Assembly: GCF_900624995.1 (NCBI RefSeq)
Contig: NZ_UYXQ01000005.1
Span: 1 to 64,000, forward strand
DNA from: Pseudomonas antarctica
GTDB lineage: Bacteria > Pseudomonadota > Gammaproteobacteria > Pseudomonadales > Pseudomonadaceae
DNA length: 64,000 nt
Direction: 5' to 3'
Part shown: piece after piece, positions 34,551 to 43,388 of the stretch
Numbering within the stretch: the stretch's first letter is position 1
Layout of the letters: each line of letters begins with the position of its first letter
Program-made: the position numbers and the translations under genes
Notes under the pieces: model-generated
What the model saw: the letters and a program-made list of their open reading frames with translations, nothing else
The model's database searches: none
What the model was told of the DNA's origin: nothing

Positions 34551-35384
34551 ATGAAGCAATATCTCGAACTACTGAACGACGTCGTGACCAATGGATTGAC
34601 CAAGGGCGATCGCACCGGCACCGGCACCAAGGCCGTGTTTGCCCGTCAGTATCGGCATAACTTGGCAGACGGCTTCCCGCTGCTGACTACCAAGAAGCTT
34701 CACTTCAAAAGCATCGCCAACGAACTGATCTGGATGTTGAGCGGCAACACCAACATCAAATGGCTCAACGAAAATGGCGTAAAAATCTGGGACGAATGGG
34801 CCACCGAAGACGGTGACCTGGGCCCGGTGTACGGCGAGCAGTGGACCGCCTGGCCGACCAAAGATGGCGGCAAGATCAACCAGATCGACTACATGGTCGA
34901 CACGTTGAAAAACAACCCCAACAGCCGTCGCATCCTGTTCCACGGTTGGAACGTCGAATACCTGCCGGACGAAACCAAGAGCCCGCAGGAAAACGCGCGT
35001 AACGGCAAGCAAGCCCTGCCGCCGTGCCACCTGCTGTACCAGGCGTTCGTGCATGACGGTCACCTGTCGATGCAGTTGTACATCCGCAGCTCCGACGTAT
35101 TTCTCGGCCTGCCCTACAACACCGCCGCGCTGGCCTTGCTGACTCACATGCTGGCGCAGCAATGCGACCTGATCCCTCACGAGATTATCGTCACCACCGG
35201 CGACACCCACGCCTACAGCAACCACATGGAACAGATCCAGACCCAGCTGGCGCGTACGCCGAAGAAGCTGCCGGAACTGGTGATCAAGCGCAAGCCTGCG
35301 TCGATTTATGACTACACGTTCGAAGACTTCGAAATTGTGGGCTACGACGCTGATCCGAGCATCAAGGCTGACGTGGCTATCTGA
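34551..35384 (+). CDS. thyA: Thymidylate synthase
   Basis: Converts dUMP to dTMP using methylene-tetrahydrofolate. It has 277 residues, 13 more than the 264 of E. coli. The active-site cysteine is Cys159 in LPPCHLLYQ; the extra residues lie just before it (between the HGWNVEYL strand and the Cys loop). Other landmarks are [23 protein letters not shown] and GDTHAYSNH. Folate recycling is served by folA further along the window. Start at 34551 gives the conserved MKQYLELL. Confidence 0.96.
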   Translation: MKQYLELLNDVVTNGLTKGDRTGTGTKAVFARQYRHNLADGFPLLTTKKLHFKSIANELIWMLSGNTNIKWLNENGVKIWDEWATEDGDLGPVYGEQWTAWPTKDGGKINQIDYMVDTLKNNPNSRRILFHGWNVEYLPDETKSPQENARNGKQALPPCHLLYQAFVHDGHLSMQLYIRSSDVFLGLPYNTAALALLTHMLAQQCDLIPHEIIVTTGDTHAYSNHMEQIQTQLARTPKKLPELVIKRKPASIYDYTFEDFEIVGYDADPSIKADVAI

Positions 35385-35405
35385 TCATTGTCTCGGTCAA
35401 CAAAA

Positions 35406-35492
35406 TGTGGGAGCTGGCTTGCCTGCGATGCATGCACCTCGGTGTGTCAGTTACACCGCAGTGATGTCATCGCAGGCAAGTCAGCTCCCACA
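35406..35492. repeat. REPIN
   Basis: GTGGGAGCTGGCTTGCCTG arm at 35406 and its near-perfect inverse ending at 35492, with the core CGGTGTGTCAGTTAC. It lies between convergent thyA and cadR. Confidence 0.9.
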
Positions 35493-35519
35493 TTTGGATT
35501 GGGTTTCACCCCTCAGGTA

Positions 35520-35969
35520 TCAGTGCCCGTGGCTTCTGCCCACGTGCGAAGGCTCTGCCTCGCTGGCCGCCACACTCCCGCTGACTTCCAAGCGCTGCAA
35601 AATCCCACATTGATCCATGCCCGGCCCACCGCCGCAGCGTTGGCGCAGGTCCAGCAACTGTTCCTGCAACGCCAGCAGCCCATCGATCCGCGCTTTCACG
35701 TGGTGGATATGCTCATCAATCAACGCATTCACGCTTTCGCATTGGTCCTGAGGGCTGTCGCGTAGCCCGAGCAGGCTACGGATTTCTTCAAGCGTCATGT
35801 CGAGGCTGCGGCAATTGCGGATAAAGATCAGCCGCTCGGTGTGCGCCTGGGTGTACACGCGGTAGTTGGCATCGGTGCGCGCCGGGGGCGGCAGCAGGCC
35901 TTCTTTCTCGTAATAACGGATGGTTTCCACCTGACAGTCGGTCAGTTTGGCCAATTCGCCGATCTTCAT
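35520..35969 (-). CDS. cadR: MerR-family Cd(II)/Pb(II)-responsive regulator CadR
   Basis: Transcription factor of 149 residues. An N-terminal MerR HTH (MKIGELAKLTDCQVETIRYYE) is followed by a coiled-coil dimer helix and the metal site: Cys in QCESVN and the pair CGGGPGMDQC. The C-terminal tail ends HVGRSHGH, the His-rich end seen in CadR of Pseudomonas and absent from plain PbrR. It is divergent from cadA and the MerR-type promoter lies between them. Start at 35969; the frame runs further 5' but is not family sequence. Confidence 0.92.
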   Translation of the reverse strand: MKIGELAKLTDCQVETIRYYEKEGLLPPPARTDANYRVYTQAHTERLIFIRNCRSLDMTLEEIRSLLGLRDSPQDQCESVNALIDEHIHHVKARIDGLLALQEQLLDLRQRCGGGPGMDQCGILQRLEVSGSVAASEAEPSHVGRSHGH

Positions 35970-35992
35970 CGCAGCAATCTCCAAATGGGTGC

Positions 35993-36023
35993 TTGACCCT
36001 ATAGTGGCTACAGGGTCTTTACT
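35993..36023 (+). promoter_or_regulatory. CadR operator and cadA promoter with 19-bp spacer
   Basis: TTGACC (-35, 35993-35998) and TTTACT (-10, 36018-36023) are 19 bp apart, the overlong spacing that MerR-type activators correct by DNA distortion. The dyad ACCCTATAG-TGG-CTACAGGGT (35996-36016, 8 of 9 pairs matching) fills the spacer and is the presumed CadR box. Confidence 0.9.
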
Positions 36024-36054
36024 TGGCAACAGGCACCTTTACGGACGCGACAGA

Positions 36055-38337
36055 ATGAGCGATTCCATCCACACCCCCAAACCGCATGATCACCAGCACG
36101 ACCATGATCATGAGCATAGCCACGACCACGGCGCCAAGCTGACGCCGGTCAAACAGCACGACCATGCCAGCCATGGCGACGCTTGCTGCTCCAGCAAGGC
36201 AGCGCCTGCCGTGGTCACGCTCAGCGAAGCCCCGACCGCCGGCTCGCGCCTGAGCACCTTTCGCATCGAAGCCATGGACTGCCCCACCGAGCAGACGCTG
36301 ATCCAGAACAAACTGGGCAAACTGGCCGGTGTGCAGCAGCTGGAATTCAACCTGATCAACCGCATCCTCGGCGTCACCCATGACCTGCCGAGCACCGCGC
36401 CGATCATCGAGGCGATCAAATCCATCGGCATGCAGGCCGACCCCATCGAAGAAGGCTCCCCAGCCGCCGCGCCGCCCGCCAAGAAACACTGGTGGCCGCT
36501 GGCGCTGTCCGGTGTCGGCGCGTTGGGCGCTGAAGTGCTGCATTTCACCGGCGTAGCCCCGACGTGGGTGATTGCGCTGGTGGCGTTGGTATCGATCCTC
36601 AGCGGCGGCCTCACCACCTATAAAAAGGGCTGGATCGCGCTCAAAAACTTCAACCTGAACATCAACGCGCTGATGAGCATCGCGGTGACCGGCGCCGTGC
36701 TGATCGGCCAATGGCCCGAAGCGGCGATGGTGATGTTCCTGTTCACCGTGGCCGAATTGATCGAAGCCAAGTCCCTGGACCGTGCGCGCACCGCCATCAG
36801 CGGCTTGATGCAGATGGCGCCGGAACAAGCCACGGTGCAGCAAGCTGACGGTACTTGGGTCGAAAAAGAAGTTAAAAGCATCGAGCTTGGCGCCATCGTG
36901 CGGGTTAAGCCCGGCGAGCGCATTGGCCTGGACGGTGAAGTCATCGCTGGCCAATCAACCATCGACCAAGCGCCGATCACCGGTGAAAGCCTGCCTATTG
37001 AAAAGGGCGTGGGCGATAAAGTCTTCGCCGGCACTATCAACCAGGCCGGTTCCCTGGAGTACAAAGTCACCGCAGCGGCGAACAATTCCACCCTGGCGCG
37101 CATCATTCACGCCGTGGAACAGGCTCAAGGCGCGCGGGCGCCGACCCAGCGGTTTGTCGACAGTTTCTCGAAGATCTACACCCCAGCCGTATTCCTGTTT
37201 GCTTTAGGCGTGGCGCTCATTCCGCCGCTGTTCATGGCGGGTGCCTGGTTTGACTGGATCTATCGCGCCCTCGTACTGCTGGTGGTTGCCTGCCCATGTG
37301 CGCTGGTGATCTCCACGCCGGTCACCATCGTCAGTGGCCTGGCCGCCGCGGCGCGCAAAGGCATCCTGATCAAAGGCGGCGTGTACCTCGAAGGCGGCTA
37401 CAAACTCGATTACCTGGCCCTCGACAAGACCGGCACCATCACCCACGGTAAACCGGTGCAAACCGATTACTTGGCGTTGTTCCCCACCGTCGAAGACAGC
37501 GCGCCGGCGCTGGCCGCCAGTTTGGCCGGGCGTTCCGACCACCCGGTGTCGCTGGCCATCGCCAACGCGGCTGTGGATAAAAACCTGCCGAGCCACGTTG
37601 TGGATAACTTCGAGGCCTTGGCAGGTCGCGGTGTGCGCGGTGATATCAACGGCGAAACCTACCACTTGGGCAACCACCGCTTGGTGGAAGACCTTGGCCT
37701 GTGTTCGCCTGAGCTGGAAGAAAAGCTGTTCGCCCTGGAAAAACAAGGCAAGTCCGTGGTGTTGCTGCTCGACAAATCCGGCCCGCTGGCACTGTTCGCC
37801 GTCGCCGACACGGTCAAGGACAGCAGCCGCGAAGCCATCCAGCAACTGCACGATCTGGGCATCAAGACCCTGATGCTCACCGGTGACAACACCCACACCG
37901 CCAAGGCGATTGCAGCCCAGGTCGGTATCGACCAGGCCCAGGGCGACTTGTTGCCCACCGACAAACTGCAAGCCATCGAAACCCTCTACGGCCAAGGCCA
38001 TCGCGTGGGCATGGTCGGCGACGGCATCAACGACGCCCCTGCTCTGGCCCGGGCCGAGATTGGTTTTGCCATGGCCGCCGCCGGCACTGACACGGCTATC
38101 GAGACCGCCGACGTGGCGTTGATGGACGATGATTTGCGCAAGATCCCGGCTTTCATTCGGCTCTCTCGGCAAACGTCGAGTATCCTCAAGCAGAACATCA
38201 GCCTGGCGCTGGTCATCAAGGCGATCTTCCTGGTCGTCACCTTTCTGGGGATGGCCACCATGTGGATGGCGGTGTTCGCCGACATGGGCGTGGCCCTGCT
38301 GGTGGTGTTCAATGGCCTGCGCCTGTTGCGCAAATAA
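36055..38337 (+). CDS. cadA: Heavy-metal-translocating P-type ATPase (Cd/Zn/Pb export) CadA
   Basis: Inner-membrane P1B ATPase of 760 residues exporting Cd(II), Zn(II) or Pb(II) to the periplasm. Order: His/Asp-rich N-terminal tail (residues 7-41, likely metal binding), CC pair, one heavy-metal domain with MDCPTEQ (one Cys instead of CxxC), membrane helices, the transport motif CPC (413-415), phosphorylation site DKTGT (Asp457), and the hinge VGDGINDAPAL. Driven by the CadR promoter directly upstream. Confidence 0.94.
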   Translation: MSDSIHTPKPHDHQHDHDHEHSHDHGAKLTPVKQHDHASHGDACCSSKAAPAVVTLSEAPTAGSRLSTFRIEAMDCPTEQTLIQNKLGKLAGVQQLEFNLINRILGVTHDLPSTAPIIEAIKSIGMQADPIEEGSPAAAPPAKKHWWPLALSGVGALGAEVLHFTGVAPTWVIALVALVSILSGGLTTYKKGWIALKNFNLNINALMSIAVTGAVLIGQWPEAAMVMFLFTVAELIEAKSLDRARTAISGLMQMAPEQATVQQADGTWVEKEVKSIELGAIVRVKPGERIGLDGEVIAGQSTIDQAPITGESLPIEKGVGDKVFAGTINQAGSLEYKVTAAANNSTLARIIHAVEQAQGARAPTQRFVDSFSKIYTPAVFLFALGVALIPPLFMAGAWFDWIYRALVLLVVACPCALVISTPVTIVSGLAAAARKGILIKGGVYLEGGYKLDYLALDKTGTITHGKPVQTDYLALFPTVEDSAPALAASLAGRSDHPVSLAIANAAVDKNLPSHVVDNFEALAGRGVRGDINGETYHLGNHRLVEDLGLCSPELEEKLFALEKQGKSVVLLLDKSGPLALFAVADTVKDSSREAIQQLHDLGIKTLMLTGDNTHTAKAIAAQVGIDQAQGDLLPTDKLQAIETLYGQGHRVGMVGDGINDAPALARAEIGFAMAAAGTDTAIETADVALMDDDLRKIPAFIRLSRQTSSILKQNISLALVIKAIFLVVTFLGMATMWMAVFADMGVALLVVFNGLRLLRK

Positions 38338-38353
38338 TTGATGTGAGGGTGGT

Positions 38354-39217
38354 GTGCTGAGTGCCGAGTTAAAGGCGTTTTTTATGGTTGCGCGCTTGGG
38401 CAGCATTACCCAGGCGGCGAAGAAACTCGGCCTGAGCCAGCCCACAGTCACCACCCAGATTCGCAACCTGGAAAGCCAGTACGGCGTTGAGCTGTTCTAT
38501 CGTGGTGGCCGCCGCCTTACCCTCAGCGATGACGGCGCGCGCCTGCTGCCGATGGTCAAGACGCTATTGCAGCAGGAAGCCGATATTGAGTTTTTCCTGC
38601 GCAACAACGGCCAGGTCCAGGGCGCCTTACGCATTGCCGCCACGGCGCCGTACTACATCCTCGACCTGGTCAAAGCTTTTCGCGAACGCCTGCCTCAAGT
38701 GGACGTGTCAGTGGAAATCGGCAACTCCCAGCAGGTGCTCGAAGCGCTGGACGATTACCGCGTCGATGTCGCCGCGTCCTCACAACTGCTGGAAGACCCG
38801 CGCCTGATTCGCCGCGTACTCGGCACCGATCCCTTAGTGCTGGCGGTACACCGCAATCATCCTTTGGCCAAGCATGATCATGTGCCGCTCAACGCGTTGG
38901 CCGGGCACACCTTGTTGATGCGCGAGGCAGGTTCTACCACGCGGCGGCTGACTGAAGACATGTTGCAGGGCGCCGGTGTGAGCTATGGGCCGCTGCTGGA
39001 AATCGGCAGCCGGGAGTCGATCCGCGAGGCGGTGCTGCGCAACATCGGCATCAGCATCATCGCTCGTCAGGAAGTGCCCCATGACCCGCAGCTGCGGGTG
39101 CTGACTATCGAGAACGCGCCGCAGATTCCGGAGTATTTGTACTGCCTCAAGGAGCGCAAAGGCGCGCGTCTGCCGGCTGCCTTTCTGGGGTTGGCGCAGG
39201 AAATGTCGCCACTCTGA
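38354..39217 (+). CDS. LysR-family regulator, phosphonate-catabolism associated
   Basis: Transcription factor of 287 residues starting at GTG with GAGGGTG upstream. The winged HTH is at residues 5-60 (ARLGSITQAAKKLGLSQPTVTTQIRNLE has the LysR helices), followed by a substrate-binding effector domain (LRIAATAPYYILDL). It lies 233 bp upstream of a 2-aminoethylphosphonate-type importer operon in the same orientation; LysR proteins of this sort are associated with aminoethylphosphonate gene sets, so it is probably the local activator. Confidence 0.82.
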   Translation: MLSAELKAFFMVARLGSITQAAKKLGLSQPTVTTQIRNLESQYGVELFYRGGRRLTLSDDGARLLPMVKTLLQQEADIEFFLRNNGQVQGALRIAATAPYYILDLVKAFRERLPQVDVSVEIGNSQQVLEALDDYRVDVAASSQLLEDPRLIRRVLGTDPLVLAVHRNHPLAKHDHVPLNALAGHTLLMREAGSTTRRLTEDMLQGAGVSYGPLLEIGSRESIREAVLRNIGISIIARQEVPHDPQLRVLTIENAPQIPEYLYCLKERKGARLPAAFLGLAQEMSPL

Positions 39218-39227
39218 GGTCTTGTTG

Positions 39228-39340
39228 ATCGTTCCCACGCTCCGCGTGGGAATGCCGCCCTGGACGCTCCGCGTCTGCTCTTGGACGTCGTGACGCGGAG
39301 CGTCACAAGATGCATACCCACGCAGAGCACGGGAACGATC
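39228..39340. repeat. 113-bp palindromic intergenic repeat (copy 1)
   Basis: Terminal inverted repeats GATCGTTCCC / GGGAACGATC are perfect. Internally ACGCTCCGCG and GACGCGGAGCGTC make additional hairpins. It is unlike the REP family of this window and matches a second copy at 43268. It lies between the LysR gene and the transporter operon. Confidence 0.88.
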
Positions 39341-39450
39341 GGCTATACCCAAATCCACCAATACCACTATCACTCCCTTTTGCCTTCCTGCCACACCAGG
39401 GACTCATTGCCCACCTAGCATGGCCTTCATCAGTTTGATGAGGTGCCTCC

Positions 39451-40515
39451 ATGAACACAGCCCTGACCCACCCCGGCGCGCCGATGACGGTGCGCGGTAT
39501 TCAGAAACGCTTCGGCGCCTTTACCGCGCTGGACAATGTGTCCCTGGACGTCGCCGCCGGCGAGCTGGTGTGCCTGTTGGGCCCGTCCGGCTGCGGCAAG
39601 ACCACCTTGCTGCGCTGCATCGCCGGCCTGGAACGCCAGGACAGCGGTGAGCTTCGTCTTGGCAACCGCGACGTTTCCCTACTGCCGCCGCAGGCGCGGG
39701 ACTACGGCATTCTGTTCCAGTCTTACGCGCTGTTTCCCAACCTCACCGTCGAAGCGAATATCGGCTACGGCCTCACCGGCAGTGGCCGCGATGAAGTGCG
39801 CAAGCGCGTCGGCCAGATGCTCGAACTGGTCGGCCTGCTCGGCAGCGAAAAGAAATACCCCGGCCAACTCTCCGGTGGCCAACAACAGCGCGTCGCCCTG
39901 GCTCGCGCCTTGGCACCGGCACCTTCGCTGTTACTGCTCGACGAACCGATGTCGGCGCTCGACGCCCGCGTGCGCGAGCATCTGTGCACCGAGCTGCGCC
40001 AACTGCAGCGGCGCCTGGGCATTACCACGCTGATGGTCACCCACAACCAGGATGAGGCCATGTTGATGGCCGACCGCATTGCCGTAATGAACAACGGCAA
40101 GGTCGAGCAATACGCCACGCCCCAGGAAATCTACGACCGCCCGGCCACGCCGTTTGTGGCGGAATTTGTCGGCCAGGGCAACTGGCTGCCATTCAACCGC
40201 AACAGCGCAAGCCATGCCCAGGTCGGCGGGATGAACATGCGCCTGGCCGACGATGCTGGCGTGGCCACGTCTGGGCGCCTGTTCTGCCGCCCGGAAGCCA
40301 TCAGCGTCAACCCGCCGGTGCATGAGGAAAACCTGTTCCCGGCCAAAGTCCGCGAGATTACCTTTCTCGGCAACCGCTGCCGCATGAGCTTTGAACTGGA
40401 GCAACTGCCCGGCCACCCGCTGCTGGCCGAATTGGCGCCGGAAGCCATGCCACGCCTGGGGGGCCAGGAAATTTGGGTCGCTTTGCCGCCGCGCAGCCTC
40501 CAGGTGTTTGCCTGA
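39451..40515 (+). CDS. phnT: 2-aminoethylphosphonate-type ABC importer ATP-binding protein (PhnT-like)
   Basis: Cytoplasmic ATPase of 354 residues. Walker A GPSGCGKTT (44-52), Q-loop LFQSYALFPN, signature LSGGQQQRVALARAL, Walker B LLLLDEPMSALD and switch His in VTHNQDEA. The C-terminal 100 residues form a TOBE-like regulatory domain. It energises the permease and works with the binding protein in the same operon. The HD and FAD genes downstream make phosphonate the likely substrate; ferric or polyamine importers look alike, so the substrate is by context. Confidence 0.85.
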   Translation: MNTALTHPGAPMTVRGIQKRFGAFTALDNVSLDVAAGELVCLLGPSGCGKTTLLRCIAGLERQDSGELRLGNRDVSLLPPQARDYGILFQSYALFPNLTVEANIGYGLTGSGRDEVRKRVGQMLELVGLLGSEKKYPGQLSGGQQQRVALARALAPAPSLLLLDEPMSALDARVREHLCTELRQLQRRLGITTLMVTHNQDEAMLMADRIAVMNNGKVEQYATPQEIYDRPATPFVAEFVGQGNWLPFNRNSASHAQVGGMNMRLADDAGVATSGRLFCRPEAISVNPPVHEENLFPAKVREITFLGNRCRMSFELEQLPGHPLLAELAPEAMPRLGGQEIWVALPPRSLQVFA

Positions 40516-40516
40516 G

Positions 40517-42229
40517 ATGGCGGCTGAAATGACGCTGCCGATACCGCGCCAGGCTTCCCGCGCCGAAACAGGTGATCGCATTTTTGTGCTCGGCGGCAAA
40601 CTGCTGTGGCTGTTGCTGCTGGGTGTCGCTGTATTGCTGCCGTTGCTGGCGATTTTCTGGCGCGGTTTCAGCAGTGACGCCGGGCAGGGCGGCGGCCTTG
40701 TGGCGGCGCGGGAGCTGGTGACCAGCGCCAACTTCCACTGGCTGCTGGGCAACAGCCTGAAAGTCTCCCTCAGCGTGGCGGCCATTGTCGTACCGCTGGC
40801 CTATCTGTTTGCCTACGCCCTGCAACGTACACTGATTCCCGGCAAGGCGATCTGGCGCGGCCTGTCACTGCTGCCATTGATGGCGCCGTCGATGCTGCCG
40901 GGCATTGCGCTGGTGTACTTATTTGGCAACCAAGGGATGTTGCGCGGGTTGCTCTCCGACAACATCTACGGCTTTTGGGGCATTGTGCTCGGTGAAGTGA
41001 TCTACACCTTCCCACACGCGTTGATGATTTTGCTGTCGGCACTGTCGCTGGCGGATGCGCGGCTTTTCGATGCTGCATCGAGCATGGGCGCCAGCCCCGC
41101 ACGGGCGTTTCGCAGCATCACTTGGCCGGCCACGCGCCAGGCAGTGTTCGCAGCGTTTTGCCTGGTGTTCACCCTGACCATCACCGACTTCGGCGTTCCC
41201 GTGGTGGTCGGTGGCGATTATCAGGTGCTGGCGCTGGAGGCCTACAAGGCGGTGGTCGGCCAGCAACAGTTTGGTCGCGGCGCATTGATCGGCATGGTGT
41301 TGCTGCTGCCGGCGTTGTTCAGCTTTGGCGTCGATGCCTGGTTGCGCCGTCGTCATGGCGATTCCATGAGCGGCCGCGCTCAAGTGTTCCAACCGGCGCC
41401 GTCGCGCCTGCGCGATGCTTGCTACCTGGCCATTGTGCTGCTGATCTGCGCAGTGTTGCTGCTGGTGTTCGGCATGGCGGTGTATTCCTCGCTGGTGAAG
41501 TTCTGGCCGTACAACCTGTCGTTGTCGCTGAACCATTACCAATTCGAGGACACCGCAGGCGGCGGTTGGCTGGCCTATCGCAATAGCCTGACGATGGCGC
41601 TGTGCACGGCGCTGATCGGCAGCGTGTTGATCTTCACCGGCGCCTACCTGATGGAAAAGACCAAGAGCCAGAAAGGCCTGAACCTGGCATTGCGCATGCT
41701 CAGTTTTGTGCCGATGGCCGTGCCGGGCCTGGTGCTGGGCCTGGGCTACGTGTTCTTTTTCAACCTCAACGGTAACCCGCTGCACGTGTTCTACGGGACC
41801 ATGACCCTGTTGGTGGTGTGCACCATTGCTCACTATTTGACCACTGCGCAGATGACCGCCACCACAGCCTTGCGCCAGCTTGACAGTGAGTTCGAAGCCG
41901 CCGCGCTGTCCCTCAAAGCGCCGCTGTACCGCCATTATCTGCGCGTCACCGTGCCGATTTGCCTGCCGGCGCTGCTGGACATCGTGCGCTACCTGTTCGT
42001 GTCGGGGATGACCACCGTGTCCGCCGCGATCTTCCTCTACAGCCCCGACACTATCCTCGCCGCCGTCGCCGTGTTGAACATGGACGACGCTGGCAACGTG
42101 GGCGGCGCTGCGGCCATGTCGACCCTGATCCTGTTCACCTCAGTCAGCGTCTCGCTGCTGCTGGCGTGGGCTTCACGTGGCGCGTTGCGCCGCTCCCAAG
42201 CCTGGCGCCAGACCGCGCCCGGCCAATAA
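40517..42229 (+). CDS. 2-aminoethylphosphonate-type ABC importer permease (PhnU-like, fused two-domain)
   Basis: Inner-membrane permease of 570 residues, twice the size of a single domain, carrying two fused permease halves. The first half has the EAA loop DAASSMGASPARAFRSITWPA; the second has FEAAALSLKAPLYRHYLRVTVPI. About twelve helices are expected. The start overlaps the end of phnT closely (1 bp gap). Fusion replaces the separate U and V subunits of some phosphonate systems. Confidence 0.85.
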   Translation: MAAEMTLPIPRQASRAETGDRIFVLGGKLLWLLLLGVAVLLPLLAIFWRGFSSDAGQGGGLVAARELVTSANFHWLLGNSLKVSLSVAAIVVPLAYLFAYALQRTLIPGKAIWRGLSLLPLMAPSMLPGIALVYLFGNQGMLRGLLSDNIYGFWGIVLGEVIYTFPHALMILLSALSLADARLFDAASSMGASPARAFRSITWPATRQAVFAAFCLVFTLTITDFGVPVVVGGDYQVLALEAYKAVVGQQQFGRGALIGMVLLLPALFSFGVDAWLRRRHGDSMSGRAQVFQPAPSRLRDACYLAIVLLICAVLLLVFGMAVYSSLVKFWPYNLSLSLNHYQFEDTAGGGWLAYRNSLTMALCTALIGSVLIFTGAYLMEKTKSQKGLNLALRMLSFVPMAVPGLVLGLGYVFFFNLNGNPLHVFYGTMTLLVVCTIAHYLTTAQMTATTALRQLDSEFEAAALSLKAPLYRHYLRVTVPICLPALLDIVRYLFVSGMTTVSAAIFLYSPDTILAAVAVLNMDDAGNVGGAAAMSTLILFTSVSVSLLLAWASRGALRRSQAWRQTAPGQ

Positions 42230-42251
42230 ACATCCCTGAAGGAGGTGCTCC

Positions 42252-43265
42252 ATGTTCAAGCCCCTGGCGCTGGTCGCTGCCGTACTCACCGCATTCAGCC
42301 TGAATGCCTTCGCCAAGACCGAGCTGACCGTGTATACGGCCCTCGAAGCTGAGCAATTGAAGACCTATAAACAGGCCTTCGAAAAGGCTAACCCTGATAT
42401 TGAGATCAAATGGGTGCGCGACTCCACCGGCATCATCACCGCTAAGCTTTTGGCCGAGAAAGACCGCCCACACGCCGACGTGGTGTGGGGCCTGGCGGCT
42501 TCTAGCCTGGCGATCCTCGATCAGCAAGGGATGCTGGACAACTACGCGCCCAAGGATCTGGACAAGATCGGCAAGAATTACCGCGACGCCGCCAATCCAC
42601 CGGCGTGGGTTGGCATGGACGTGTGGGCCGCGACCATTTGCTTCAACACCGTCGAAGCCGAGAAACAAGGCTTGAGCAAACCGGTGAGCTGGCAAGACCT
42701 GACCAAGCCTGAGTACAAGGGCAAGATCGTGATGCCTAACCCGGCCTCATCCGGCACCGGTTTCCTGGATGTCAGCGCCTGGTTGCAAACCTTCGGCGAG
42801 AAGCAGGGCTGGCAGTACATGGACGACCTGCACCAGAACATCGGCCAGTACGTTCACTCCGGTTCCAAGCCTTGCAAACTGGCGGCTTCCGGTGAGTTCC
42901 CGATTGGTATTTCCTTTGAATACCCGGCCGTGCAGTTGAAGCGCCAGGGCGCACCGTTGGACATCATCCTGCCGAAAGAAGGCTTGGGCTGGGACATTGA
43001 AGCCACCGCCGTGATCAAGGGCACGCCCCATGCTGATGCGGCGAAAAAACTCGCTGACTTCTCCGCCAGTACGGCGGCGATGGACCTCTACAAAGAAAAC
43101 TTCGCTGTGCTCGCCCAGCCGGGTATTGCCAAGCCGCAGACTGAGCTGCCGGCCGATTACGAGCAGCGCTTGATCAAGAACGACTTTGCCTGGGCTTCGA
43201 AAAGCCGCGACAGTATCCTGACCGAGTGGCGCAAGCGCTATGACGGAAAGTCGGAAAAACAGTGA
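42252..43265 (+). CDS. phnS: 2-aminoethylphosphonate-type periplasmic binding protein (PhnS-like)
   Basis: Periplasmic solute receptor of 337 residues of the iron/polyamine-type SBP fold. Signal peptide residues 1-21 (cleavage after AFA), mature start KTELTVYTALEAEQL. Family signature features: GSKPCKLAASGEFPIGISFEY region, and YVHSGS motif. An ideal ribosome site GAAGGAGGTG precedes the start. Third gene of the importer operon; the repeat copy 2 follows 2 bp after the stop. Confidence 0.84.
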   Translation: MFKPLALVAAVLTAFSLNAFAKTELTVYTALEAEQLKTYKQAFEKANPDIEIKWVRDSTGIITAKLLAEKDRPHADVVWGLAASSLAILDQQGMLDNYAPKDLDKIGKNYRDAANPPAWVGMDVWAATICFNTVEAEKQGLSKPVSWQDLTKPEYKGKIVMPNPASSGTGFLDVSAWLQTFGEKQGWQYMDDLHQNIGQYVHSGSKPCKLAASGEFPIGISFEYPAVQLKRQGAPLDIILPKEGLGWDIEATAVIKGTPHADAAKKLADFSASTAAMDLYKENFAVLAQPGIAKPQTELPADYEQRLIKNDFAWASKSRDSILTEWRKRYDGKSEKQ

Positions 43266-43267
43266 CT

Positions 43268-43388
43268 GATCGTTCCCACGCTCTGTGTGGGAATGCCGCC
43301 TTGGACGCTGCGCGTCCGCTCTTGAAAGTCGTGACGCGCAGCGTCACTGGATGCATGCCCACGCACAGCGTGGAAGTGAGAGGAACGC
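43268..43388. repeat. Palindromic intergenic repeat (copy 2)
   Basis: Direct-orientation copy of the 39228 element (GATCGTTCCCACGCT start, TGGACGCT and GTGACGCGCAGCGTC core), with a decayed right end: the expected GGGAACGATC is AGGAACGCAT. That decayed end overlaps the ribosome site and start codon of the next gene. Confidence 0.85.

Noticed and set aside
37204-38466. 420-codon frame opposite cadA
   Set aside because: Shadow of the ATPase gene; Gln/His-rich with no domain.
39228-43388. Composite transposon around the importer
   Set aside because: The flanking elements are short palindromic repeats without transposase, and no target-site duplication can be seen.
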